A stretch of 64,000 nucleotides of DNA from CAMTWZ01 sp964412365 (GTDB taxonomy: Bacteria; Bacteroidota; Rhodothermia; Balneolales; HLUCCA01), in the NCBI GenBank assembly GCA_964412365.1, contig CAYPOI010000003.1, positions 6,953-70,952 on the forward strand. Direction: 5' to 3'. The notes under the pieces were generated by a model, which saw only the letters and a program-made list of their open reading frames with translations, searched no databases and was not told the DNA's origin. Position 1 is the first letter of the stretch; each line of letters opens with the position of its first letter. Shown piece after piece: positions 17,874 through 25,292 of this stretch. The position numbers and the translations under genes are program-made.

Positions 17874-18849
17874 CGATCAGTTCGTTTGCAAATTCGGTGA
17901 TAATGGTCGGGGGTGTGATCAGTGGCGGCATGAGGCGCATCACGTGGGGATCGTCGGAGGTTCCGGTGATCCAACCGCGATGAAACAATTGGGTAACGAT
18001 GTCTTTGGCAGGTTTCGGCAGTTTGAGTCCGATCAGCGCCCCTTTTCCGCGCAGTTCAATCGGCGCGTCGATCAGGGCTACGTGGAGGGCTTCATACAGA
18101 CGCGGGGCGTTCGACATGAGGTTGTGCTCGGAAATCTCGTTCAGAGTGGCTTCACATGCCGCCATGGCCATCATGCCGCCTGCGAAGGTGGAACCGAGGT
18201 CACCTAAGCTCAGGGTGGTGGCGATGTGTTCGGGCATGAGCACGGCGCCGATGGGAAAACCCGCTCCCAGACTTTTTGCAAGAGTGATGAGATCGGGACG
18301 CATCCCGAATCCTTCGCTGATGCTGAAGGTGCCTGTGCGTCCAACGCCGGTCTGGATTTCATCAAAAATGAGTATCACGCCATGCTGATTGCAGATTTCC
18401 CGAATGCGCTGGTAATAGGCCACATCCGCCATCACACATCCCGATATGCTTTGGATGGGTTCGAGAATGAGTCCGGCCACATCGTCGCGCGATTCGAGCA
18501 CGGCTTGNNNNNNNNNNNNNNNNNNNNNNNNNNNNNNNNNNNNNNNNNNNNNNNNNNNNNNNNNNNNNNNNNNNNNNNNNNNNNNNNNNNNNNNNNNNNN
18601 NNNNNNNCGGGATGGATGATAGACGACATTCGAATAGAAGGGCAATTGCTGCGCCTGTTTGTAGATGGCTTCTGTGACGCGAGTTGGGGAATGACCTAAG
18701 ATGGAGACGCAATGTCCGCCATATAAGTCGACATATTTCTTGCCGGCTTCATCAAACAGATGAATCCCTTCTCCCCGCTCGAACACGACGGGCCAGCGCG
18801 CATAGGTGAGCGCTTCGTAACGGTCTTCAATGGCTTTCCAATCGCTCAT
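17860..18849 (-). CDS. argD: Acetylornithine aminotransferase, interrupted by an assembly gap
   Basis: Class III PLP aminotransferase. The N-terminal part (MSDWKAIEDRYE ... GHCVSILGHSP) and the C-terminal part (LILEPIQSISGC, FDEIQTGVGRTG, and LAKSLGAGFPIGA with the cofactor lysine) are clear. A run of 100 N removes the middle, where the phosphate-binding GAEANEAAIK-like segment should be. As drawn the protein is 329 residues including unknowns; relatives have about 375-400, so more is missing than the N run suggests. The frame happening to stay open across the gap is not informative. ATG overlaps the argC stop by 4 bases. Confidence 0.88.
   Translation of the reverse strand: MSDWKAIEDRYEALTYARWPVVFERGEGIHLFDEAGKKYVDLYGGHCVSILGHSPTRVTEAIYKQAQQLPFYSNVVYHPSXXXXXXXXXXXXXXXXXXXXXXXXXXXXXXXXXXQAVLESRDDVAGLILEPIQSISGCVMADVAYYQRIREICNQHGVILIFDEIQTGVGRTGTFSISEGFGMRPDLITLAKSLGAGFPIGAVLMPEHIATTLSLGDLGSTFAGGMMAMAACEATLNEISEHNLMSNAPRLYEALHVALIDAPIELRGKGALIGLKLPKPAKDIVTQLFHRGWITGTSDDPHVMRLMPPLITPPTIITEFANELIDVLQ
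18508..18607. other. Assembly gap of 100 N inside argD
   Basis: Exactly 100 N, the conventional length for a scaffold gap of unknown size. From family length the true missing segment is probably about 240-300 bases. Confidence 0.97.
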
Positions 18850-19793
18850 AACAGTTGCGGAGGTGTGAGCAGACCCGTGGTTTCGGGCAGACCCAGCATG
18901 AGATTGAGGTTTTGCAGGGCTTGTCCGGCCGCGCCTTTTCCGAGATTGTCGATAGCGACGCCGATCAGGACATGGGTTCCTTGCTTCACCCATCCGATGT
19001 CGGCGAAGTTGGTTCCGATGACGGGTTTCAGTTCCGGCATTCCTTGGCGCAGACGCACCATCGGTGAGGATGCATAGGCATGTGCGAAGAGCGCATCCAT
19101 GTCCACTTCTTTTTTCAACGTGGCTTGGATGGTAATCCAGATGCCGCGCACGAAGGGTCCGCTCACCGGAACGAAATGAACAGGGATGCCAATCGTATGA
19201 CGGATTTCATCCAAATGCTGATGTTCGAATACCTTATAGGCTTTCAGATTGCCGATTCGGGTGGATGAATGCGTGGTGGCAGACGGTGTGGCCCCGGAAC
19301 CAGATGAACCCGTGACTCCAGTGATGAATACTTCATTTACGAGTCCCGCATCAGATAAGGGTTTGACTCCCAATTGGATGGCGGTCGCGAAGCAGCCGGG
19401 ATTGGCCACGAAATCGGCTCCGACCAAACTATCCCGAAATGCCTCCACCAAGCCATATATCGCACGGCAATCGGCACGATGGTCCGAGCCGATGTCCACG
19501 ATCTTGCCTTTAAATCCGTTCGCGAGAAGCGCATCGACGATTGGCGCGGACTCGCCATGAGGCAATGCGAGAATCACCGCATCGACGCTGGTGGCACTTA
19601 GTGTGGCGATATCAAGGATCTTCAAATCATAATAGCCTTCAAACGCCGGGACCAATTCCTGAATCTTCTTCCCTGCCGAGCTCGCGCCATACAGCTCAGT
19701 GATGGAAATTCCCGGATGCGAGATCGCGATCCGAAGCACTTCCATCCCGGTGTATCCGCTGGCTCCTGCCATGGCGACCGTGTGACGTTTCAC
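18846..19793 (-). CDS. argC: N-acetyl-gamma-glutamyl-phosphate reductase
   Basis: 315 residues. NADP loop GASGYTGMEVLR at the N-terminus, catalytic Cys in FVANPGCFATAIQ, and FVPVSGPFVRGIWIT plus the C-terminal GVAIDNLGKGAAGQALQNLNLMLG typical of ArgC. It reduces N-acyl-glutamyl phosphate to the semialdehyde. Both junctions, with the P-loop gene upstream and argD downstream, are 4-base ATGA overlaps. Confidence 0.94.
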   Translation of the reverse strand: MKRHTVAMAGASGYTGMEVLRIAISHPGISITELYGASSAGKKIQELVPAFEGYYDLKILDIATLSATSVDAVILALPHGESAPIVDALLANGFKGKIVDIGSDHRADCRAIYGLVEAFRDSLVGADFVANPGCFATAIQLGVKPLSDAGLVNEVFITGVTGSSGSGATPSATTHSSTRIGNLKAYKVFEHQHLDEIRHTIGIPVHFVPVSGPFVRGIWITIQATLKKEVDMDALFAHAYASSPMVRLRQGMPELKPVIGTNFADIGWVKQGTHVLIGVAIDNLGKGAAGQALQNLNLMLGLPETTGLLTPPQLL

Positions 19794-20860
19794 AGGAAAT
19801 CCTCCGTCTGTGGCTTCTTGAATGCGATTTCTTCAACCCAAGCGCCAAGTGTCGCGGAATCGGCGACGGCATTCACCGCACGGATTCCCATCGTGTTCTG
19901 GATGAATTGGATGCCGACCAAGTTATCGGTCACCGGACCCGTGAAAATGTGGATATCACGATTGTATCTCTTCCGGAAAAAGTTATCTGCCGCCCAACAG
20001 CCCATGAAATCCTGCGCCGCGACGACATGACAGGTGATGTTGCGCTGGATTTCCTTGTCCATCAGCAAGCTATCGACGCCATACGGACCAATGATTCCAT
20101 CCCCGAATTCCATCACAATCACATCCGGCTTGAGAGAATTCAAATGATGGATGAGGCCCTTGGCCATGGGTAGAATGTTTTTGCCGGTGGTTGAGACGAG
20201 TCCGGCTTCCGAGAAATGGGTGCAGAATGCGGCGCCTTGGTCCATCATCGAGCGAACATCACGCATCAACGACGCACCTGTGAGTTTCACAGCCCCGACC
20301 TTGTATCCTTTATCGGCCAAATGCTTCACGATTTGCGATGCGGCCATGGTTTTACCCACATTCATCGCGGTTCCGGTGACACCGATCAAAGGTGCGGTGG
20401 ATTCAAGCGAATACACCCAATCGATCGCATAATCCTGGATGCAAGCGTGCTTCATGTGTCCGTCGTCATTGACCATCACGGCTCCGAGGACTTCCACGCG
20501 CATCGCCGGACCAAAATCCGGATGCGGCGATTGGCACGCCCCGATGATGCCACCCATGTTCAGGATATGCAGGATGTCGCCCGCTTTCACGGAACGGGGA
20601 ATCACACCGCTGTATCCACGCAAGGCCTGACGTTCACCTAATGCGCCGATAACGATTTTCCCGGGTCCGTAGGTCACGAACTCCCCTGTCGTGATTTCGA
20701 GCTTGTTGTAGGTGTCTTTGTCGTCGAGCGTGCGCACCGCGACCAAGTATCCCTCTTGCGCCACCACATTTTTCGCCAATGTGATGGGATTCGTAAGTTT
20801 GACCGATCCGGAACTAGATGCGATGATGTCGGCGGTGATGGTTTCGAATGCGATGGTCAT
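19790..20860 (-). CDS. P-loop NTPase of unknown function in the arginine operon (DUF1611/MobB-like)
   Basis: 356 residues. The N-terminal 150 residues are strand-rich with many glycines (TTGEFVTYGPGKIVIGALGE, LNMGGIIGACQSPHP). A clear Walker A loop follows at 163-171, GTAMNVGKT, then KGYKVGAVKLTG as in MobB/CobQ-type P-loop proteins, and a Walker-B-like VIVMEFGDGIIGPYGVDSL near 245-262. It resembles the DUF1611 group, but I am not sure of the family. It is fused by 4-base overlaps to both argG and argC, so a role in arginine synthesis or its control is likely (inference). One DUF1611 member, DgcN, has been described as a D-glutamate N-acetyltransferase feeding N-acetylglutamate; whether this protein acts alike is untested. 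Confidence 0.7.
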   Translation of the reverse strand: MTIAFETITADIIASSSGSVKLTNPITLAKNVVAQEGYLVAVRTLDDKDTYNKLEITTGEFVTYGPGKIVIGALGERQALRGYSGVIPRSVKAGDILHILNMGGIIGACQSPHPDFGPAMRVEVLGAVMVNDDGHMKHACIQDYAIDWVYSLESTAPLIGVTGTAMNVGKTMAASQIVKHLADKGYKVGAVKLTGASLMRDVRSMMDQGAAFCTHFSEAGLVSTTGKNILPMAKGLIHHLNSLKPDVIVMEFGDGIIGPYGVDSLLMDKEIQRNITCHVVAAQDFMGCWAADNFFRKRYNRDIHIFTGPVTDNLVGIQFIQNTMGIRAVNAVADSATLGAWVEEIAFKKPQTEDFL

Positions 20861-22056
20861 GAGTTCTGAACCTGATATGCGATTTGTGTGGCCATTCCGT
20901 GAAGTTTGGAGAACGCGCGGGCCTCTTCACCCGTCCATCCGCTCGATTCTTCGCCATATTTGGCGATCGACGAATTCATCAGACTGAAGGGGGATGCGGC
21001 CCCGAGCGGAAATACCTGTCCATTTCCGATATGAAGATCCACGGTTCCAGTTACGGTGCGCTGAGAATGCGCGAGGAAAGACTCGATGTCGCGCATCACG
21101 GGATCGAAATACTGTCCTTCATGCAGCAACATGCCATAGGTATCGCCCATTTGGTCCTTGATATGGCGTTGCCACTTGGTGAGCGTGAGTTTCTCCAATT
21201 CCTTATGAGCCGCATAGAGGATGGTGGCGACCGGCGCTTCGAACCCGATTCGACCCTTGATACCCAAAATGGTATCACCTAAATGCATGCCGCGTCCGAC
21301 GCCATGCTTCCGGCCGATTTCTAGCACCTTTTGCAAAAGTGGGATGGAATCCAGCGCTTGGCCGTTCAAACTGACCGGAAGTCCGTTTTCGAACCCGATA
21401 GACAGTGTTTCCGCGGGTTCTGTGAACGTCGCGGGGTTTTTGAGATGCGGGAACGCCTCGAACGGAAGCGCTTGCTCGGATGTCGTGGTTTCTTTTCCGC
21501 CGATGGTGGTGCCCCAGAGTCCGTCGTTGATCGAATATTGCGTGGTTTTGTCCGAGACCTCGAAGCCGCGATCGCGCAAGAATTGCGTGGTGAAGGCCCG
21601 GGTGAGACGCAAATCACGGATCGGTGTGAGGATGTCGACCCCAGGAAGCAAGGTGCGTAGTGCCACATCGAAACGCACCTGATCGTTGCCGGCCCCGGTC
21701 GAACCATGGGCGATGCGCGTGGCGCCGATGGATTTGGCATACCCGACGACCTTTTCGGCCTGGATGAACCGCTCGGCACCTACGCACAGAGGATAGGTGC
21801 GGTCGCGGAGCACATTGCCTCGGATCAGCCAGCTCAGGATGTCCGTGTACATGCTTTGCGTGCCGTCGATGGCGGTGAACGATGCCGCGCCGTAAGCCAA
21901 GGCTTTGGTTTCGAGAGCGAGCAGCGCGTCGGGCGAGAGGCCCGAGCAATCCACCGTCACAGCATGCACCGGCGCGCCGTGGGTTTCGTTCAGGTACGGA
22001 ATGCAGAAGCTGGTATCCAGACCTCCGCTATAAGCGAGTATGATGGGTGATGACAT
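20857..22056 (-). CDS. argG: Argininosuccinate synthase
   Basis: 399 residues. ATP pyrophosphatase loop AYSGGLDTSF at the N-terminus, AHGSTGAGNDQVRFD, and GTTIGGKETTTSEQALPFEAF in the middle. It joins citrulline and aspartate using ATP. First gene of the operon; the ATG lies 12 bases after the T tract of a strong hairpin, and its stop overlaps the P-loop gene start by 4 bases. Confidence 0.95.
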   Translation of the reverse strand: MSSPIILAYSGGLDTSFCIPYLNETHGAPVHAVTVDCSGLSPDALLALETKALAYGAASFTAIDGTQSMYTDILSWLIRGNVLRDRTYPLCVGAERFIQAEKVVGYAKSIGATRIAHGSTGAGNDQVRFDVALRTLLPGVDILTPIRDLRLTRAFTTQFLRDRGFEVSDKTTQYSINDGLWGTTIGGKETTTSEQALPFEAFPHLKNPATFTEPAETLSIGFENGLPVSLNGQALDSIPLLQKVLEIGRKHGVGRGMHLGDTILGIKGRIGFEAPVATILYAAHKELEKLTLTKWQRHIKDQMGDTYGMLLHEGQYFDPVMRDIESFLAHSQRTVTGTVDLHIGNGQVFPLGAASPFSLMNSSIAKYGEESSGWTGEEARAFSKLHGMATQIAYQVQNS

Positions 22057-22068
22057 GGGTTTATGGGC

Positions 22069-22104
22069 AAAAAAAAAGGCAGGATCTGCGAAGATCCTGC
22101 CTTT
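22069..22104 (-). terminator. Terminator / candidate attenuator before argG
   Basis: On the minus strand GGCAGGATC, a 6-base loop and GATCCTGCC form a perfect 9-base-pair stem (12 with flanking A-T pairs) followed by nine T. It ends 12 bases before the argG ATG and the only transcript it can stop is that of the arginine operon leader, which is the arrangement of an attenuator. Confidence 0.8.
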
Positions 22105-22127
22105 ATTGAATGTGGTTGTTCCCTACT

Positions 22128-22205
22128 TCAAGACATAGCCTTCGCCGACGGAGTCCGTTTGGTCCTCTCGTTGCGAAATGGGCTTAGCGCTGATTTGTTG
22201 AACAT
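22128..22205 (-). CDS. Candidate arginine leader peptide (25 residues)
   Basis: ATG at 22205-22203 opens a 25-codon frame ending in TGA. It has three Arg codons (CGC, AGG, CGG at positions 11, 14 and 17) within seven codons, plus four Lys. It lies between the divergent queG gene and the attenuator-like hairpin. A GGGG run abuts the ATG but is too close for a normal Shine-Dalgarno site. Bases 22140-22145 of the frame can pair with the loop side of the hairpin (GCGAAG with CTTCGC), giving a short alternative fold. Translation is not proven; the frame could be chance. Confidence 0.4.
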   Translation of the reverse strand: MFNKSALSPFRNERTKRTPSAKAMS

Positions 22206-22263
22206 CCCCAATGATAATTCTTTTTGAAGGGAAATGGAAATAGGTTTTGCCCTACCTTCCCCC

Positions 22264-23211
22264 ATGTCCCTCAAACTCCTCATCCGTGATGAAGCCAAGC
22301 GACTCGGTTTCGAGGCCTGCGGCTTCGCCAAGGCCACGCGCCTGGATACGGAAGCAGAACATCTGGAGACCTGGCTGAAGGAAGACCGCCACGGAACGAT
22401 GGCATGGATGGAAAATCACTTCGAGAAGCGCGTGGATCCGCGCCTGCTGGTCGATGGAGCCAAGACGGTGATTTCCGTGTTCCGCTCCTACAATCAGCCC
22501 GAGCAGCGTGCCGAGGACATCGCCCATCCCGAACGTCCGCGGATTTCCCTGTATGCCCAAGGCGACGATTACCACGACGTCCTAAAATCCTCCCTCGCCG
22601 AGCTCTTCGCCTTCATCCGCTCCTTGGCCGGCCACGTTGAGGGACGCGCATTCGTCGACTCCGCCCCCGTGCTCGACAAAGCCTGGGCGGTCCACGCCGG
22701 AATCGGCTGGCTCGGCAAGAACGCCAATGTGCTGAACAAAGACCTCGGCTCCTTCTTCTTCATCGGCGAACTGATCATCGACTTAGAGCTCGAACCCGAC
22801 TCCCCTACCACCGATCATTGCGGCACCTGCACCCGCTGCATCGATGCGTGTCCTACCGACGCCATCTATCAACCCTACCGCGTCGACGCCACCCGATGCA
22901 TCAGCTATTTGACGATCGAGCTACGCGAAGCCATTCCTGACGAATTTCATGCATTCATGGGAAATTGGATGTATGGATGTGATATCTGTCAGGATGTGTG
23001 TCCGTGGAACCGGAAAGCCGAACCCGGCTCCGATCCCGCATTATTGGCTCGCATGGCCCTCCGCGAACGCGACCTTGATTTCTGGAACGAACTCGACCTC
23101 CCTCTGTACCAGGAGCTTTTCCGCAAAAGCGCAGTTAAGAGGACGAAGTTCTCAGGGCTGAAACGAAACATCGAAGTGATTGGACGAAATGATAAAGGGA
23201 TGAAACGATGA
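22264..23211 (+). CDS. queG: Epoxyqueuosine reductase
   Basis: 315 residues. Cobalamin-dependent iron-sulfur enzyme making queuosine in tRNA. N-terminal AKRLGFEACGFA, HGTMAWMENHFEKRVDPRLL, the GWLGKNANVLNKDLGSFFFIGEL segment, and two [4Fe-4S] motifs: CGTCTRCIDACPTDAI and the CDICQDVCPWN group. The ATG at 22264 is preferred over an in-frame ATG at 22234, which would add ten unconserved residues; TACCTTC stands 4 bases before it. The last seven codons lie within an intergenic repeat arm, so the C-terminal tail is probably repeat-derived. Confidence 0.93.
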   Translation: MSLKLLIRDEAKRLGFEACGFAKATRLDTEAEHLETWLKEDRHGTMAWMENHFEKRVDPRLLVDGAKTVISVFRSYNQPEQRAEDIAHPERPRISLYAQGDDYHDVLKSSLAELFAFIRSLAGHVEGRAFVDSAPVLDKAWAVHAGIGWLGKNANVLNKDLGSFFFIGELIIDLELEPDSPTTDHCGTCTRCIDACPTDAIYQPYRVDATRCISYLTIELREAIPDEFHAFMGNWMYGCDICQDVCPWNRKAEPGSDPALLARMALRERDLDFWNELDLPLYQELFRKSAVKRTKFSGLKRNIEVIGRNDKGMKR

Positions 23212-23254
23212 AGGCATCGGACACTTCATCATTTCATCCCTTCATCTATTCATC
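23187..23254. repeat. GATGAA-type inverted repeat overlapping the queG 3' end
   Basis: Left arm 23187-23214 (AAGGGATGAAACGATGAAG core) and right arm 23224-23254 (CTTCATCATTTCATCCCTTCATC core) can form a long imperfect hairpin with a loop of about 10. The unit GATGAA/TTCATC recurs within each arm. It lies between convergent queG and the sigma factor gene and may end both transcripts. Confidence 0.7.
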
Positions 23255-23265
23255 TGGATCTTTCC

Positions 23266-23889
23266 CTAGAAAGACCCCTCACGGTCCTTCAAATGCTTAT
23301 ACAGCAATTCCCTTGCTCGGAAAATGTGGGCTTTGACGGTGCCAAGGGGTAGGTCGAGCATCTCCGCGATCTCCTGATAGCTTTTCTCTTCCATGTGCCG
23401 CATCTGGATCACTTCCTTGTATCGAGGTGGCAGCAGATCAATCGCTTCACGGATGATCTTGGCACGCTGCGAATACTGGATGCTTTCATCTGTGACCTCG
23501 GAATCATCGGCCACTTCCAGCTTCATCTCGCCGTCTTTGGTCTGGACCGGCTCATCCAACGACATCGTGCGAAGTTTCTTTTTCCTCAGATGATCGATGG
23601 TATGGTTCGTGGCAATGCGGTACAGCCATGTCGAGAACGCATAAGTAGGATTGAATGAATGGATGTTGTCGAACGTCTTGGCGAAGATTTCTTGAAGCAG
23701 ATCTTCGACCAGATCTCGATAATGAACCATCCTAAGCACATGAAAATACAGGGGTTGATGATATTTCCTCATCAACAACCCAAAGGCCGCTTGATCGCCG
23801 CCGGAGGCACGGTTGACCCATTTAAGGTCTTCCAGACTGCTGGCTGATGGGGTATGGCCTGTCGCTTGTTCCTGTTCTTGCTCACTCAT
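23266..23889 (-). CDS. ECF-type RNA polymerase sigma factor
   Basis: 207 residues. Sigma-70 region 2 is seen in DLVEDLLQEIFAKTF and STWLYRIATNHTIDHLRKKK, and region 4 in LPPRYKEVIQMRHMEEKSYQEIAEML with the recognition helix LPLGTVKAHIFRARELL. A 30-residue polar tail precedes region 2. No anti-sigma gene is adjacent: the neighbours are queG and an RRM protein, both on the other strand. It is likely a housekeeping ECF of the Bacteroidota type with few specific cues about its regulon. Confidence 0.92.
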   Translation of the reverse strand: MSEQEQEQATGHTPSASSLEDLKWVNRASGGDQAAFGLLMRKYHQPLYFHVLRMVHYRDLVEDLLQEIFAKTFDNIHSFNPTYAFSTWLYRIATNHTIDHLRKKKLRTMSLDEPVQTKDGEMKLEVADDSEVTDESIQYSQRAKIIREAIDLLPPRYKEVIQMRHMEEKSYQEIAEMLDLPLGTVKAHIFRARELLYKHLKDREGSF

Positions 23890-23895
23890 TGGGCA

Positions 23896-23902
23896 GAAAA
23901 TA
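23896..23902 (-). promoter_or_regulatory. Candidate start-proximal promoter box for the ECF gene
   Basis: TATTTTC on the minus strand, 6 bases before the ATG, close to the TAnnTTTG element. Confidence 0.3.
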
Positions 23903-23914
23903 ACAGTTTTAATG

Positions 23915-23948
23915 TTTTGTTTTTAAACACAAATAAATACTTATCTTG
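23915..23948 (+). promoter_or_regulatory. Candidate promoter of the RRM gene
   Basis: TTTTG (23915-23919) and TATCTTG (23942-23948) are separated by 22 bases, near the Bacteroidota pair TTTG / TAnnTTTG. This leaves a leader of roughly 95 bases before the RRM start, unusually long for this window. Confidence 0.35.
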
Positions 23949-24048
23949 AATTGTGTCTGTTCACGTGTGCTTACAGACCAACGTTGCATCGCATCCAAAG
24001 TGGATGCAGTCAACGCGAAAAAAAGCACTTATTACAATTGGATTCGGT

Positions 24049-24360
24049 ATGAATATTTATGTCGGTAATTTGCCTTACTCAACAGATGAAGAAGGCCTAC
24101 GTCAAATGTTTTCCCAGTACGGTGAAGTTGCTTCAACGTCTGTGATTATTGATCGCGCAACTGGTCGCTCACGCGGTTTCGGTTTCGTTGAAATGCCAAA
24201 TGATGATGAAGCTCGTGAAGCTATTGAAACCATGCATGGTGCTGAACTCGCAGGTCGCGCTCTCGTTGCAAACGAAGCCCGCCCACGTGAAGAACGCCCA
24301 TCAAACGGTGGTGGCGGTAGCAGAGACTCACGCGGTCCACGTCGCAACAACTTCCGTTAA
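24049..24360 (+). CDS. RRM-type RNA-binding protein
   Basis: 103 residues with one RNA recognition motif: RNP2 IYVGNL at 3-8 and RNP1 RGFGFVEM at 42-49 with the stacking aromatic residues, then a Gly/Arg/Ser-rich tail (SNGGGGSRDSRGPRRNNFR). This matches the small cold-inducible RNA chaperones of cyanobacteria and Bacteroidota. The ATG before NIYVGNL is used; the longer open frame upstream lacks similarity. A long A/T-rich leader and strong terminator suggest a short, highly expressed single-gene transcript, perhaps temperature responsive (inference). Confidence 0.92.
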   Translation: MNIYVGNLPYSTDEEGLRQMFSQYGEVASTSVIIDRATGRSRGFGFVEMPNDDEAREAIETMHGAELAGRALVANEARPREERPSNGGGGSRDSRGPRRNNFR

Positions 24361-24382
24361 TAACGGTCTGCATCGTATGCAC

Positions 24383-24408
24383 AAAAAGCCCGCTCTGCGG
24401 GCTTTTTT
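24383..24408 (+). terminator. Rho-independent terminator of the RRM gene
   Basis: AAAAAGCCCGC-TCT-GCGGGCTTTTTT, an 11-base-pair stem with a 3-base loop and a T run. The sequence is nearly symmetrical and could also end minus-strand transcription. Confidence 0.88.
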
Positions 24409-24428
24409 GTTTTCAGGAACCTGAGTTC

Positions 24429-25292
24429 TTATTCCTGCTCGGCCAGCCAGAGCAACATGCCGTGGCGAATCCCTCCTGCCGAGACCTCTAATCGCTCCGC
24501 TCCGATCGCCCTCATCGCCGCGATCAGGATTCCCAATCCGGCCAAGATCACATCTTCCCGTCCATGTAGAATTTCGGGATGCCGTTCTAACAAGGTCTGT
24601 GGCGTCAACCTCGACCAATCGTCTTGCAACGCGATCAACCCTTGCAGACTCAAATCCGGACTCACGGCTTTCACAATCCCCGCTGTTCCGGCAACGCCTA
24701 CGGCACGGATTCCATCACCTGAAAATCCCTTTTGCTGAAATTGTGACATCAATTCGGCTTCGGCCCCAACCGGCGGTCTCCATCCATATCGCTCGCTGTA
24801 GCGTACGCTTCCTACATCAAACGAATGTTGTTGGCTGATCACACTATCTGTCGCCAAAATGAGCTCGGTGCTGCCTCCCCCGATGTCGATCACACAAATA
24901 TTTCCATCCCTAGCTTCGGGCAGCATGGATAATGCTCCCACAAAGGTGATGTCGGCCTCTTCATCGCCTGTGAGGATGCGGATGCGATACCCTGTGGCTT
25001 CTTCCACCATCCATAAGAATTCGATGCGGTTGGCCGCATCTCGCACAGCCGACGTGGCGGTAATGACAACAGGTAGCACGCCGAATCGCTCATAAATCGC
25101 ATCGCGATACTCCACGAGCACCGAAATGACCTCCATCATTTTGTCCGGATGCAGATTTCCGCTTCCATCCACACCTTTTCCTAATCGTGGGATGCGCTCC
25201 TCTTCATACAAGGGCGTGATGATGCCATCGACCACATCCGCCACCAACAGCAAGACGGTATTCGTGCCGATATCGATTGCGGCGGCTCTCAT
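24429..25292 (-). CDS. Ppx/GppA family exopolyphosphatase
   Basis: 287 residues, ASKHA fold. AIDIGTNTVLLLVADV at the N-terminus and VIDIGGGSTELILA around residue 135 are the two phosphate loops; ATSAVRDAANR and GVAGTAGIVKAV also match. It covers only the catalytic two domains, like the short Ppx proteins of about 300 residues, and would hydrolyse polyphosphate and/or pppGpp. The start MRAAAIDIG is chosen because it overlaps the prmA stop as ATGA (25289-25292). Confidence 0.9.
   Translation of the reverse strand: MRAAAIDIGTNTVLLLVADVVDGIITPLYEEERIPRLGKGVDGSGNLHPDKMMEVISVLVEYRDAIYERFGVLPVVITATSAVRDAANRIEFLWMVEEATGYRIRILTGDEEADITFVGALSMLPEARDGNICVIDIGGGSTELILATDSVISQQHSFDVGSVRYSERYGWRPPVGAEAELMSQFQQKGFSGDGIRAVGVAGTAGIVKAVSPDLSLQGLIALQDDWSRLTPQTLLERHPEILHGREDVILAGLGILIAAMRAIGAERLEVSAGGIRHGMLLWLAEQE

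Noticed and set aside
18508..18607. Reading argD as continuous across N
   Set aside because: 100 N is a conventional gap size; residues there are unknown.
22234..22263. Upstream ATG for queG
   Set aside because: Would add ten residues absent from QueG proteins and include the candidate promoter box.
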